A DNA stretch of 64,000 bases from Himantopus leucocephalus (GCA_003993805.1 RSEF01000003.1:106287031-106351030), one strand, 5' to 3'. Positions 50,101 through 63,945 are shown, counted from the first letter of the stretch. The notes: generated by a model not told the origin, from the sequence alone. Numbers and translations: made by a program.

Positions 50101-52814
50101 ATTTCAGCTCCTGTATTGCCTATTCACTCTGCTTGTACACTGGTGAAGCCGTAACATTGATAGCTGTTTCTTTGTGCTAAATGCAGTAAAAAAATAGCTA
50201 TTCCGAAAATGTTATGAGAAAATAAGTCCATTATGAGTATTTTCTGTTGTTGCCTGTGTGCAAAAGCAAAACATATTGTATGCTCGTTGTCATTTTGGAT
50301 TTCTTTTTAGAGATTAGAGCTTTTTTAGAGATTAGAGGTATTGCAAGTTTTAGGGGTGAACAACCAGGGTGATGGTGTGGGGCCCTAGCTATGTGAGAGC
50401 TTATTAAGCCTAAAAAAGGAAGCAACAGAGAGGAAGTCAGACCAGAAATGGGCCTTTGGTTGTGACTCTTGTGAATCTAACTCTGGGTTTTTTTGTTGAT
50501 TCAGAACAAATGATAGTGCCTATGTCATTATGAAATACCGCTGTCATTCTTGAACTACGTAGACACAATGTAAAAGCATTCTTTGCAGGATTGAGGGCTA
50601 AGTAGAATTTCTGGTTATGGATCAGTCTCTTTAGGAAAATTTAATAAAACCAGCTTTTAGGATTCACTGCTGCCCACATTTTGCTAAGGGTATATTATTA
50701 ACTAGAATATACTTGAATTCTTTGTTAATAAGTTAGGCCACATCAATATACATAATTGCATTATTGTCATAAAAAAACTATATGAATTCAATACCAGATA
50801 CTTAAGCCAAATGGTAAAGTAAGTATTAAAAATAAAACAAACCTGTGGTTGAATCAATGACACTTTCCTAAAAAAAGGAAATTGGAGCTGGGATTTGTCA
50901 GTACATAGTTATGTGATATATTTAAATATAGTTAAAAATGTAAGCGCAATGTGTTTTCAAAAGCTTGAAATTAAAATTTTTAATGAGAATGAATTTCTTT
51001 ACTATATTTCGTTTTATCGTAAGTTAGGATTGAAGAGAAAACTTTGATATAAATGTATGAGTTAACTTTAACTAGAAAAACATGTATAACTATCACTGTT
51101 ACTAAACTTAACAACAAATAACACATGTGCAGGGATAATTGTTATTTATTTGGACGGATATTGCACTTGAAAACTGCTATTTTGGGCTGCTAGATGACTC
51201 AGCATTACTTACCTTCCTATATCCTCATCTAGTAAGGAAGATGAGCTACAGATTTGCTGGCACGTCTGAGCGACCCCAGAGAGGCTTGACTCTCATTACT
51301 ACACCAAGAGTCCAAAGTAAATGCTTCTCACGTTCAGAGTATGGATCTTAAACACTGACACTGCAGCTTGTGTATTCTATAGTTAATACATTTTTTAATA
51401 TATAATATAATATTACTTTTAGAAAAACATGGAGAACAAAGTATTGCACCTCTTATAATATTTTGTGCTTTTTCTTATTATACCTGCATTGTTTTTCTTG
51501 TCACAGTTGCATCCTGATTTTCCAAACATCTCTATCCCTAGCTTTACACAAGAGAACATTTCCAATGAGTGAAGGACAAAGGCCACAAAAAAGGGGAGTG
51601 TTTACAGAAGTGACATCCTGATCCTGTAGTTAAATTCTGATCCTATGGTTAAATAGATGAATTTAAATTTTTATCAGAAGTGATACATGTCTGCAAGTAT
51701 CATGTTTCAGCAGTGGCTTAGATAATAGACTTAGCTAATGAATATGTCATTGCTGTTTGCCAGTGGAAGTCATATTGTGTTATGTCGTGAATGCGTAATT
51801 TATAGGTAATGATAAGAAGACAGAAGTCAATGAAACAAGAGAAAAATGTAATTTTCTTTCCCTATCACCATTTAAAAATGTATTTTAAAAAATAGATTTG
51901 CTATCTAGTAATCCTAATGACTGTGTCCATCATCACTTAGTTGCTGCTGCTGGCCACTGATTCCCACAACAGTTGCACGGCTGCATAGGTGGCATACGCA
52001 TTCGTGTGGCTTTGTGGTGAAATAGTTTAAAGGACTGATCTGGCTGAAAATCAACTTAGAAAAAAGAAGGAATAGATTTTTTTTTTTTCCAGCTAGGTCA
52101 TGCTCTAATCCCACTTAACTTGTCCATGTGCGAATACCTGTGCCCAAACCAAATAAGAGGCATTACTGTGTAGCTTGGGTCAGCCCAGAAAGGAGAGGTA
52201 CTCACTGCAAAAACTGGAAAATCTACTTAAAAAATTATTCAGAACCTGTGCTAAGGGAGAATGGATTCTCCCTGCTGACACCTACTTGTACACATTTGCA
52301 AATGCTCACATCTGAAGTAAGAAGTGCAAATTTGACATTCTTAGAAGCACAAAAATTGCCTTTTCGAAGTTCACATGGGCTGGCCTGTCTCTCTGATGTT
52401 TCTGTGTATCTGCTGTAGATCACTTGTCTGTCAAAATGATTTAAAAAATAAATTCTTAAGTACTGGCCTTCATTCTACATTATCCAGTCTAGAGAAGCCT
52501 AATTAGAATTACAAGAGCTGCTGGAAAAGTCATTTCAACTTTTATAAAGGGAAAGCAGACATTGTAGATTTCCATCCCTAATTGTAGGGTAGAATTAATG
52601 ACCTAGTAATTAGATGATCATGTCTAGTGTTATAAAAAAATGAAAAGTAATATATATGGCAACTAAATATCCATGCATAGTGATGTGATCTGAATTAACT
52701 GTTCTCCCTCAAGAGACAGGTTTTGAAGTTGTTAGGTCAAAACTCGGTGGAAGTTAGGCAAGTAAAAAAATAATCGTTAAGAGGAGAATAAAGAAAAAGG
52801 AAAACAGTATTTTG
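44163..52814. other. AT-rich, non-coding
   Basis: No exon or transposon recognised apart from the near-perfect oestrogen element at 46,548 and a possible ancient repeat near 47,735-47,790. A C-rich run lies at about 49,860-49,880. Confidence 0.55.
46548..46560. promoter_or_regulatory. Near-perfect oestrogen response element
   Basis: GGTCATGTTGACG differs from GGTCANNNTGACC only at the last base. The left half-site is the full AGGTCA. Confidence 0.35.
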
Positions 52815-53125
52815 CCACTGTATTAATCTGCTGTCTACCCATATCTTGAATAATGTGTTCAGTTCTAGTCTTAGAGTAGAGTAGAGCTAGGGGGGTCCTG
52901 GAATAGAGACAAGGATGACTGGAGATATGGAGGTTTTTCTGTAGGAAAGACTGGATGGGTAAGAGTTCTTCAACTTTGGGAAGTACAGGAAGAAGGGATA
53001 GAAATTCTAGGAGGTCTGGAAGGTAATGAAGATAAGAAATTTTACTGGACATACTCACTATTTTTCCGAGTAGCCAGTGGAATTATCATGCAACAAATCT
53101 AAAACGAAGAAATAGGTTGCTTTTA
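52815..53125 (+). mobile_element. Old CR1/L3-like LINE fragment
   Basis: Decayed match in plus orientation to the C-terminal region: CTTGAATAATGTGTTCAGTT, AGACAAGGATGACTGGAGAT, GGTAATGAAGATAAGAAAT and AACAAATCTAAAACGAAGAA follow the order of a CR1/L3 open reading frame 2 end. Much older than the other copies. Confidence 0.65.
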
Positions 53126-56049
53126 TTATTTCTTTCTGTTTTTTCTATTTGACTTCCCATGCTTCTCTATAGCACTTTTTTTATGGATATGCTCATTTTC
53201 ATTATGAGGGAATGGGTGAGTATGATGCGGTGCAATTAGATGAAATAGCGAGGCTTGAATTTTGCACTAGTTTCTGAAAAAGTGGTCTCCTATGGTGTAC
53301 AGCAAGTTTTTGATCTAATAGTCTTTCAGAAGTGAGTTTTGACTGCGGGTAACTAGAGATGTATTGATGTTTGAGATCTTAAATTCTGTCCCAAATATAT
53401 CGGAAAGAATGAGGTGGGAAACCTGTTAATACCATAGGAGAGTGCACAGGAATTTGAGTAATTTGAAAAGAAGTTAAAGTAAATGCTGCTGGATAATACA
53501 GGTTTCATGCTCAGAGAAGTTACAACCTAAGTTCAGATGAAATTTTGCAGCACCTTTTACCTTTAATTGCTGTATTTTTAAATGAGCCTTGTTATTACTT
53601 AGCTGATTAGACTCTTGGAGTAACTTTACATTAAAATGAAATTAAGATAACTCTCTTACTATGCCAGGAAAAACATAAAAGCGGGCTTAACATATTTTAG
53701 TGAGAGAAACTTCTCAGACCATTTTGTCATCATACGGCTTTTTATTCTTTTTAATGTATGCTGAATCTCCTGTCAAGTCTGACTTGCCTCAAAAAATGAA
53801 GAGCTAGCATTGTACAGTCAGTTCTCATTGATACGGCATAATGATGGGACAGAGTAACAGAGATAAAGGAAAAGCAGTTTAAAATCTGTAAATTAATAAG
53901 AACAGACACAAAAAATTTGAACCTGTTTTTGAGAAGAATGGGAATAGCCTTAAGAAATTTGTTGCTGAGTGGTCTTGAGCAGCGTGTCACCCTCCATGGC
54001 GTTGTGCGTAACCAAAGGCCCGGGGTGAAGACAAGACTTAAATCACAGTTTGGACAGTCTACTCACAGAAAATCAAGAGTTGATGTAGAAGCTTTACTAA
54101 TATAAAGAAGGCAGATACTCAACTTGCACGTGTATTTACTTAGTCTATGTAGTTTAAAGGTAAACAAAACAATGTCTCTTCTCGTGGTTGCATGCGTATA
54201 TGTGCAGCTGCAGTACAACCAGTATAGTACCTCTGGGTCTGCAACACAGTCTCAAAATGCAACTTTCTTAATCTTTTATAACAATGATAATTTTAAAGCC
54301 TAATGGTGTGTGTCAGTATTCATTGTCTTGTTGCTGAATATTTCAGTTCTTGGAAAGGAGAAGTAAGTGGAAGTGGAGTGCGTATATCATTTTTGGGAAG
54401 GGCATTTAGAGACAACAGTTTTAAAAAGACAGTGAATAGAAAAGAAATCAGAGAAAGTAGGATGAAGAAGGGAAAACTGTGACCAGGATGCACATGGATT
54501 TGAAGGCAGTCTGCAGTGCTAAATAAAATGGCTTGTGGTGAGCCTGGGCACTGGAACTCCTGATTAGAGTGGTTCCTGGTACAGTTTTGGCCTGTGGCAA
54601 TTAATAGTCTTCCAGACAGTGCCTGGGCTGGGAACAGCATGCACTGGGGACTGTTCCCAACGTGTGTGGACTTCACATACTGTCCCAGCAAGCTTCTTCC
54701 CACTAAAACATTTTTGCAGCCCTTCAGTTTCATGTTTTGAAAGCGTCACTATGTTGACTTGCAACACAACAGTGACATTGATTAAAATTCTGTCTCAAAC
54801 CACACATAATGATTATGTCCACAAAGCCATAGGGCACTACATGTATCCAGGAGGGGCAGCATGGGCATGCCACAGAGTGACCTGTGGCCTGATTTTATTT
54901 AACAGTATTAGACATAGCAAAGGAACGACGTTCCCTGTTTGGATGTAGATGATAAATGGATGGGGTTGCTGCGAAACTGCAACCTCACATGAATGGGACT
55001 GCCTGCCTTACTGAGCAGCGCTAATGACAGGGGCTTCATCTGTGTGGGTCTTCCAATAAACTCATTTATATGGAGTCTACCACAAAGGAGTGTTGAATAT
55101 GACATATGGAGAAAAGGTGACTAATAGGAATAACTAAAAGTTTTATTACTGCATAAGGGACATATTTTGTCTTTGCCTTTTGCGAAAAATTCTTGTGAGG
55201 TCATGAAAGTCAAGCAAAGAATGTCTACTGATGAAGGAAAACTACAGTATCAGCAAGTGTCATGTTATGCATTGGTGACTGAGCCTCAACCTGAGGACAC
55301 ATAAGACTCTGTGTGTGTGTCTGTGTATGTGTTGATATGTGTGTATGTACAGGTAGTACCTACCCACCTGATTGATTTTTATCCATCACTGGGATATAGC
55401 TATTGCATATAGCTATTGCTTAAAAAAAGCTTAATAGCATACTAGGACACTGTTGTCTGAAAAAATTAAGACAGTAATAAGCAGAATTTATTTGAAGGAA
55501 GCAAAGCTTCACAATTGCTTATAAAGTGAAAACCCATTCAAGAAGAAAAAGTTTTATAAATCTCTAGTTTGGTAAATAATAAGCACCTTAATGGGAAGAT
55601 GCTATTCATATAGTATATATACTGTTAATTGGATGGAGAAGATGATGAGGAAAATATAATAATATACTATTTCTAAGTCCATAATGTCAAGCACTGGAAG
55701 AAGTTACCAGTCAGAGAAGAAAAGGAAGGACTTTGATAACAGAATCCTGGTAGAGGTAGGGTTTGCAATTGTGTGAACCAGTTATTCCTCCCTTTTCTTC
55801 TTCACAGCTTTTGGCACAGGTGACAATGAAGAAAAGGATTATTTCTAGCTGTAAGTGACCTGCCCCCCCTGTGGGCTTGATTCATACTCTTTAGCCAGAG
55901 ATCAAGTCGCTGAGTCTTAGACAGCTTGTAGACAAGCAGCAGTTATAATGGTTATTCCTCAATATTAATGGAGATGTTTCCTTCCCTACATAGGATAAAT
56001 TCTTTAGGATTCTTCATATATGGTTCATCCCGTATTTTGTCATAGAGCT
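53126..56049. other. AT-rich, non-coding
   Basis: Nothing recognised except the TG repeat near 55,310. Confidence 0.55.
55308..55350 (+). repeat. Imperfect (TG)n microsatellite
   Basis: GTGTGTGTGT broken by single C and A changes, followed by GTGTGTATGT. A degenerate TG repeat. Confidence 0.85.
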
Positions 56050-56262
56050 ATTTTTTCACTGAAAGGGTTATTCAACATTGGAATAGGCTGCCCAGGGAGG
56101 TGGTGGATTCGCCATCCCTGGAGGTGTTTAAAAAAAGGGTAGATGTGGTACTTGGGGATATGGTTTAGATGTGGTTTTGTCAGGTTAGGTTAATGGTTGG
56201 ACGAGATGATCTGAAAGGTCCCTTCCAACCTTAACGATTCTATGATTCTGTGATTCTATTGC
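56050..56262 (+). mobile_element. CR1 LINE 3' fragment
   Basis: GGAATAGGCTGCCCAGGGAG, CCATCCCTGGAGGTGTTTAA, GGTTGGACGAGATGATCTGA, AGGTCCCTTCCAACCTTAAC, ending in ATTCTATGATTCTGTGATTC. Plus orientation and well preserved. Confidence 0.96.
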
Positions 56263-56602
56263 TTGTGTACCTTTAATATAATGTTTTTCTTTATTCTTCA
56301 AAAGTTAAGTTCTAATGCAGTGCTGTTTCCTGAAAGTCACGTAATAGTGTTTACAAAATAGGCTGTACTTTTGGATCTAAGGCATTTCCAAGAAAATGTT
56401 TTGCTATGTTTTCTGTAAGTAGAATTATCTGTATTTTACATTGAAAAACTATATATAGATTTAGAAAACAAAAGCTGAGATCATAACATTCATGTATTAA
56501 GATGTGTTACAACAAATGAGGATAAACTTAAGCCTCCTAAAATCAGAGATATGGGACAAAGTAGTGGGACCAAGGGGCGCTGCCCACCGCAGCGCCCAGC
56601 AC

Positions 56603-56639
56603 AAATTGTAATTTTCAAAGAAAATTGTAATTTTCAAAG
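56603..56639 (+). repeat. Perfect 18-bp direct repeat
   Basis: AAATTGTAATTTTCAAAG at 56,603-56,620 and again at 56,622-56,639, one base apart. Confidence 0.95.
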
Positions 56640-56858
56640 TTTGAATTAGAAGCCTAAACTTGTTGCCTGCTGATCTTGTGCTAACATTTCTGAATGCATC
56701 TTCCTCATGCTTACAAATTATACCAGAAAGCTAAGATATATTTTTCTGAAAGAGCCTTTATTAAATGTCTAGGGAAAATGCTGTCTTTCATAAGAAATGT
56801 TTACTGCTATTGAACAAGTGATATGTATGTGTAAAATAACTGGATGCGTAATTACAGA

Positions 56859-56998
56859 GAAAATGGATGTTGACAGATGTGAAAGAGCTGCCCCTTTAAG
56901 CAAAGAATTTTGCTCTTATACAAATTGCAGGATAAATGTATGCTGACAGACGTGGAAGAGTCAGCCCTTTAATGCAGGAATTTTGCTGTTACATAAAA
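56859..56998 (+). repeat. Diverged tandem duplication, period about 72 bp
   Basis: Two units, about 56,859-56,923 and 56,931-56,998, share the same string of blocks: TGACAGATGTGAAAGAG / TGACAGACGTGGAAGAG, CCCCTTTAAGCAAAGAATTT / GCCCTTTAATGCAGGAATTT, then TTGCTCTTATACAAA / TTGCTGTTACATAAA. Moderate divergence, so an old event. Confidence 0.8.
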
Positions 56999-57461
56999 GC
57001 CTGTTCCTAACATGTCAATTGGTACAATATGTCCAGTTGTGGTGTTTCAGACATACCATTTTGTACTGTTCATGTGGTCTGTTTAAAGTGCTATTCCGTT
57101 CTTTCGTCTAGTCACATGAACTCTGTTCTTTTAAATCTTGATCATGAGAGACTGTTCTGTGCTGCAGGGACAACGTACGATGGGTAAGACTCAAATGTGA
57201 AAGCAACGCCGAGATTTTTTTAAAAATATGAGGCACTATCAACCAACTGAAATAATGGCATTAAAATTAATATAAATGAGAGAGTGTCCTGATTTTTATA
57301 CTTGATGATACAGTGAACTATCTGTTCTTATGCACCCTTGATGTGCCAGCTGTGATTTTGTAGACTTACAGCATATGCCTTTAAGTCACCTCTTTTCTGT
57401 TCTGTAGAATCCCAGCCAACTAGATAGTCCTGAAGCCTGTTAATCCCTTTGGTCTTCCTTC

Positions 57462-57625
57462 TTAGAATCATAGAATGGTTTAGGTTAGAAGGGACCTTGA
57501 AGATCACTGAGTTCCAACCCCCCCTGCCTATGGCAGGGACACCTCCCACTAGACCAGGTTGCTCAAAGCCCCATCCAGCCTGGCCTTGAACACCTCCAGG
57601 GTGTTTAACACCTTCTTGTCTTTCG
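57462..57625 (-). mobile_element. CR1 LINE 3' fragment
   Basis: AGAATCATAGAATGGTTTAG, AGAAGGGACCTTGAAGATCA, CCACTAGACCAGGTTGCTC and CCCCATCCAGCCTGGCCTTG: the reverse complement of the CR1 3' end. Minus orientation, 5'-truncated. Confidence 0.96.
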
Positions 57626-58025
57626 TTGAACCTTTTCAAGTTCTACTATGTCCTTTTTGACACAGTGGATCCAAAGTGCACACAGTGCACCACTCCAGTG
57701 TAAGCAGATTATGGATTTATCCAGTGGCATGCTTTGTGTTTTGCTCTTGGCTCCTTTTCTCTTAATTCTTAAAATCTGTTTGCTTTTTTAATTGCTATTG
57801 AAAACAAAAAAATATTCAGATATTAGAAGTTACTAAGAAAGGCACGTAATACACTGCTATGGTTGCTTTTCTCAACCAAGACACCGAAGTTCTAGGCCAT
57901 TTTTTACTATAGGAGTTAAAAATAATTTCAAGTACAAAGAGATCATTCTTAATAGCTGTTTTCTTGATCACTATAATTACAAATATGAACAACATAATCA
58001 TTAGGATTATACGACACGTATGACA

Positions 58026-58046
58026 GAGAGAGAGTGAGAGAGAATG
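58026..58046 (+). repeat. Short (AG)n microsatellite
   Basis: GAGAGAGAGTGAGAGAGA, about nine units with one interruption. Confidence 0.85.
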
Positions 58047-61000
58047 TGATTGTCATTATGTAGCATATAATTGCCATTCTGCTGTCTCAAGATTTTTATG
58101 GTAAAAAACCACTACTACTTGTAATTTGTATTCCTTTTTATATAGATCTATTGTTCTGGATTGCCTCCTACTAATACTTTTTGTGTATGTGTTGTATAAC
58201 ATGCAATAATGATTTCAAACCAGAGCAAGATAAAATGTCAAACAGGGCAAAAAACGTAATAATGACAGCGTTCTTCCTCGCCAGCTTCTTTTCTGTAGTA
58301 TAAGGAGTCAAAAAAATGGTAAAGATTTTAACATTGCTTTCATCGTGTCAGAAATCACACACCTGTCACATTAAGTTCTAATTTTGTTGAAGAATTTAAT
58401 AACATTCCAGCAGACTTAAGTCCAGAATTGCTTTTTGATAAATTCTGAGGCTAAAAGAGCAAACATTATACTTAATCATGTCATTTTATAATAAATGCTT
58501 GCTTTTAAAAATTTTTACTTTTTTTTTCCAAAAGTCAATAACATCATATATAGTTGCTATGCTATTTCAGCACCAAATTTTGGATGTGCAGAATGTTAAG
58601 CTTAAATAGATTTTGTCAGACCTTTACCTTTGCAATTTGACACTCAGTATTCTGTTAAAAGCCAAGTTTTGAGGCCTTGGAAACTACTAAAAATTATATG
58701 GTGATAGCATAATGAAAGTATTTTCACAGTGTTCATACTGTGTTCACAGCTGATAACTTTTATGCACTCAGCTGAAAAGCACAATGATGTTAATGTATGA
58801 GAAAACGATGCAAAAATTTTTCCTTTCTATTTTTTGCTTTGGCCCAATTGGTAGACTAAACTTGTTTAAATGGCTGTGCTGTTTTGAATTAGGTATAATA
58901 AAACTTAGAGTAGTGATGAATTGATTCTCAAGAACAGAATTTGAGAAAAAGGATTCAAAGTTTGCAAAATAGTGTCCATAGCTCCTCCAAATAACTGCCC
59001 CTCTTTTTTATGTAATGAAGAAACAGAGGCATCTGGATTCCCAGTCGGCTAATACTATTTTATGCTATTTGCGAATACTAGACCTATTTTGAATTTTTTA
59101 AAAATGTTAGAAAAATCCTTATGTACAAGCAACTGCACTGTCAGCTACAGAACTTTCCTTGGTAATAAGGTAGGTACCGTAAAACTGGCTCACGCAATGT
59201 GAAATTTAAAATACATACGGAATCCTTTATACTTGTCTTCTGGTTCTTCCATTTTTATCAAGCAGTTATGTAAAATTGACCGTATCTGTGTCATCCACTC
59301 TTGTCATTTCTCTAGGGAAAGGGAAGAAGATATTTTAGCAGGGCTGGAGGGGGCACGCTGAGCTGAGTTCTGCTTAACCTTCATTTTTACTATTATTAGC
59401 ACCAACAGCTGGGTCTCCACCTGCTAGAATTTACTCTGCAGAAGCATTTTGAGAAAGCCATTTTCACAACTTTTCTGAACTCACATGTAAAGATATTTGC
59501 TTTTGGGTTTGATTCCGCTGGGTGCTATTCTGCCGGGCATGTACAGGCCTTACCAAAAGGCATTAGGATTGTTCCTAAGCAGCCCTACAATCATGGATAC
59601 AGAAGGAGTCAGCATTTGTATTGTCCGATTTATATCCTGTTTCTTATGTTGGAACTTGTTCCATAGCCTTACAGATGCAAATGAAAGCAAGTTGAGCTGC
59701 TTACCCACCTTTCCTTGGATGAAAACAAGGATTTGTTTCTTAGTTGCTTGATATTTACATTTGTAATGGAGTCTTCGAGTAATTTTCGAAGGAGTAGTAT
59801 TCAAAGGAGTTTGCTGTTATCTTGCCTGTCTACTTGGGTGCCAAAACCTACTGTGAGCTCATGATTGCGGCATTTCAGCATCTTTGGATTATTGGCCTTT
59901 TCATTTTTATTCCCCAGGTGCTTCTGCATTATACAAGGTAAGGTAGGGCTGGGATGCCTGGGTGATGAGAAATTAATATGGAGACTGCAATGCTGGCAAA
60001 CACAGTGTAGTGACAACCAGAATAGTTCTGCATTGACTCTCAGTTCAGCAGGAGCTATCTATACAACCCATAGTGGAGGAATAGACCTGGAAGAGTGTAG
60101 TTTAGCTGTGGCTACGTGGCCTATACATAAGCTGATAGACCGTATGACATCTAACTTGGCTTTGCTTGGAGTCACACTGAAAGCCTCTGTACCTCCAGCG
60201 TAGCTAACACCCAAAGCAGGTAACACTTGCATGGATATTTGAGAGTTGCTAATCTTTTGACATTTGTTTTGTATTGTTTCAGCATTATATTGTTCCAATG
60301 CTGTTAACATTTGTAGATGTGAGTAATTTTCAGCGTAAAAATCTGCAGGATCTGTTCTGTGTGCTAGTAGAGCCATATGACTGATAACGATGAGATCTTG
60401 GCAAACCAGAGGGATAAGATGTTAGCTGTATAACTAACTAAATGCATTATATAGGAGAATGTTTTCTCAAATTTCTGTAGCACTTACAGAACGTTTGATA
60501 CGATGCTGAATTTTCACTGGAACATACAGTATTTTAAGAAAGGAAAATCATCAGAAATTCTGGTTAACATTTGAGCTTATTTATAAAACTGTTGAAAAGA
60601 ATGTCAGGTTTGACCCAAAGCCTGTTGATCTCACTGGGTTTTGGCTGTACTTTTATTGCAGATCAGTTAAGGAACTGTAGAGGAAGACAACAGGAGACAG
60701 AAAAGCTGTATGCTTTATTTTTCCTTATCTGTAGCTTCCAATAATTTAGAAGTTACAGAGCATTTCTAGCACCATTTATATAAACAAGGAATAATTCCAC
60801 TTTTTATTGGAAATCTTATTTCAAAGGTTGTTTCTACATGGCTGTATTGTTATGCTTTCCAAATAGGATTACAGAAATTGAAAGATTAACTTCTCCACAC
60901 CCTCCAAACGCTGCACATCTACCAGCATTTAAACTAAATATGTAAATATTTAATAAGATGCTAGAACAGATGATGAACCAGTACAGAGTGGTATGCCAGG

Positions 61001-62527
61001 AGAGCTGCATTCACATCTGAGCTTTTCCACAGTTCCTGTGTGGCTTTGATTGAAATATTTGAACTCAGACTCTTGCAAGTATTTAGCTAACATTACCTGC
61101 CATGAATTTCAGTTGTAATTAGGGATTCAGATGCTCATGGGAGCTATGCTAATATCACTTCAGACTGTAATTTCCCATCGGTAAAATAGAGGAAGAACAT
61201 ATCCTTACTTCCCTGTGGTTCTCCGAGGATGATATTATTAACTGCTGAAGTGTTCAGGAATTATGGTACATAATCCACAATCTGAAGAAAGAGAAATTGG
61301 AGATTCTGGTGCTTCTCAAAACTAAGAAGGCCCAGTTTTTGTTTAAGTGAGATTGAAAACTATGCTGTTGTGAGTATTCTCAATTAATGCATCAAATATG
61401 CAGCACTAAGCTCTTTAGTATCAATAAAGCGACCAAATTCTTAAGAAAAGCGTATCTAAACCCAAGGTAAACTAAAGATATTAAAACTCTAATGATTTCT
61501 AGTAATTAAAGGTCTGATAGAAAGCTGTGCTGTAGTAAAACAGTTGTGTGTGTAGTATGGCTGTGGTGTATTTGTTTTGCGTACAAGCAGTGGTGTGTTT
61601 CATTATGAAAAAAGCCATCCATTGGTACACAGGGACGTGATTTCTTCCCACATGTATACAGGTGTTGGGAACATATATAAATGACAAATTGGGAAATAGG
61701 TACAAAACATGGCAATGACAGTGGAAATTGTATAAGTATCTTTAATAGTTTGCACTGGAGTAACACCATCACTGTGTTTGAAGTTGGAGATAGGTAGTGA
61801 GTTAACGCAAGCATATCAAATCACACACACTGAGTACAGGATTTGTTCAATTAGTTTCAGTTCACATTCGCAACAGAATGTAATGTGCCTGTTCCCCAGG
61901 TATAAGATGGTGCCACATCTTGTCTCCTGACCCAATGTACTGTGCAGCGTCCTGCATCACATGGCTTGGCATATGAGGTCTTTCACAATGAGAGCGAAGA
62001 AAGTTGAGAGTTCTTAAGAGCTGTTTTTCTAAGCACTCAAATGGATGTTACTCAGCCTGGAGGTTTGGAGGTTTTTGTGCCAGTGCGACCATTACTAGAG
62101 ATGAAGGAACACTCTTACGAAAGTGTTTTGAACAGTTAGAGCAGTTAATAGCTACAGAAGTATCAGTCAGGTTGTAGCTTTTAAGTTTTTAAAAAATGGT
62201 CTTTGAACATTCATTTAAGATTTTTACACAGGTACAGCATGACTGAAGAAGTAGTGGGTGCTTTTGTGCAGTGCGTGAATAAAAATGAAATGTTTTGTTA
62301 ACAGCAACAGTTTCGGTTACTGTTAAGAGCGATGAAGAAACAGTTGTGACACTCTGAAATGTTCCTGTTGTGCACCGAGAAAATGAAGGCTTTTTCTGGC
62401 ATAGGTTATACCAGTTGTAAAACAATGTGTCTGATTAATAATGCATTCTATTGAGAAGGAATGGGAGGTTTGCTTAGGTATGATTCATGGTTGTCTGTTG
62501 CAGTATTAAGTCTGTTGCATGCCTTAA

Positions 62528-62540
62528 GGTCAGCATGACC
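62528..62540. promoter_or_regulatory. Perfect palindromic oestrogen response element
   Basis: GGTCAGCATGACC fits GGTCANNNTGACC exactly, with an extended A on the left and C on the right. The ten fixed bases are expected by chance only about 0.06 times in 64 kb at even base composition. Confidence 0.6.
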
Positions 62541-63602
62541 CTGTTTATTGTAATTTTTCAGTCTTCAGGGTCCGTGCAGTTGGTGTTTAAGGAGGAATTA
62601 GCAAGAGATGATAGCAATTTATTGGTTTCTCTAGTTTTTGGCAAGTGTGTATTTCCTTTCATTATTTTCTTTTTTTTTCCTTTCATTCATTATTGTTTTA
62701 TAAAACTTAATTGACCTTTTATTTTACTCTTTAATAACTTTTTTTTTCTCAGAGATTTTAAGAACATATACTATCATGGTTAAGATCCTTTTCAATTCAG
62801 TGATATGAAGAACAAAAGTACTTGTATGATTTTAAATACAAAGCAATATTAAAAAAAGTTCTTGTGTGCCTTTAGTACATTTTCTTATGAAAGACAATCC
62901 TATTCCCACTATCCTGTTACTTTATAAATAGCAGTTCACTAAACTAGATTCCTCAGTTTCCTTCACATTTGTTAGTATTTCACAGTAGATGTCTGCACAT
63001 TATTTTGCAATTCTCCTCAATGTCTTTTTTAAAACTCCTGTTTCCTTAATACCTACAGAAACCGAAGAGCGGTCTCCTGACATGGCTTTTCTGGCAGCAT
63101 GATGGGAATAGCTCGCAATCTTGAGTATAACTGTTCTCTGCACCTTAGAGAAGTGATATTATCCCCAATTTACCGTCAAACAGTGGAAGGACATTGAGGT
63201 TACAGAAAAAAAAAACACAAAAGAAAAAGAAAAAATGCAGGCAAGGGCCTTAGAAGAATTTACACAGAACATTCCAAACTGAAATCCTGAGAACTCTGAT
63301 CAACTATTGCTGCCCTGGGAGAATCCAACTCCAGTTCTTTGGACCCACAGCTGTCTGGGGAGATGTGGCCCACGGGCCACGCCGTGCAGTGGCTCTTACC
63401 AACCCTGTTCAGGGTCGCATTCTTCAGAACGGACGGGCTGTGTCTGCAGTGCTCTTCACATGACCTGTGTGCCTCTGAGGCACAGGTGTTGTGCATGTGT
63501 GTTCAGATGACCAAAATACTGTGAAGTATGTTTCACAGCTAGCCAGAATGGACTGCCCATGGTCTCACGGGGTGGCGTGTGCTGCACGCCTGGGAGCATG
63601 GA

Positions 63603-63649
63603 GTGAGTGAGGTGAGTGAGGTGAGTGAGGGCAGCAGGTGAGTGAGGGC
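63603..63649 (+). repeat. Short tandem repeat of GGTGAGTGA units
   Basis: Four GTGAGTGAG-type units of about ten bases in a GC-richer patch, interrupted once by GGCAGCAG. On the plus strand each unit resembles a splice donor. Confidence 0.85.
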
Positions 63650-63945
63650 ACCAGGCCTTCTGGGAAACTGTTGGAGAACTGTGTAGGGTGACGGGAGCAA
63701 ACCTGACACAATCCTGTCCATGCTGCTGAGGAAAAAGAGTGCCTTATGTAACTACTAGCAGAACTACAGCTGAGTGCAGAATGTAAACTAACGTGTATGT
63801 AGTGTAGACAATCGGGTGATCAGTAGGTAGAAGCAATCTGGAAGCCAAGTTATTTGATAATACATCCATAGACATGCCAATTTTTGACTTTGAGAGTGAG
63901 ATTTAGTTTGAGATTAAAGATTTTATTGATTTTCTTGTTTACATG

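Larger units (their letters stand above)
57626..63602. other. AT-rich, non-coding
   Basis: No exon recognised. Contains an AG microsatellite near 58,026, a possible ancient repeat near 60,605-60,650 and the perfect oestrogen response element at 62,528. Confidence 0.55.
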
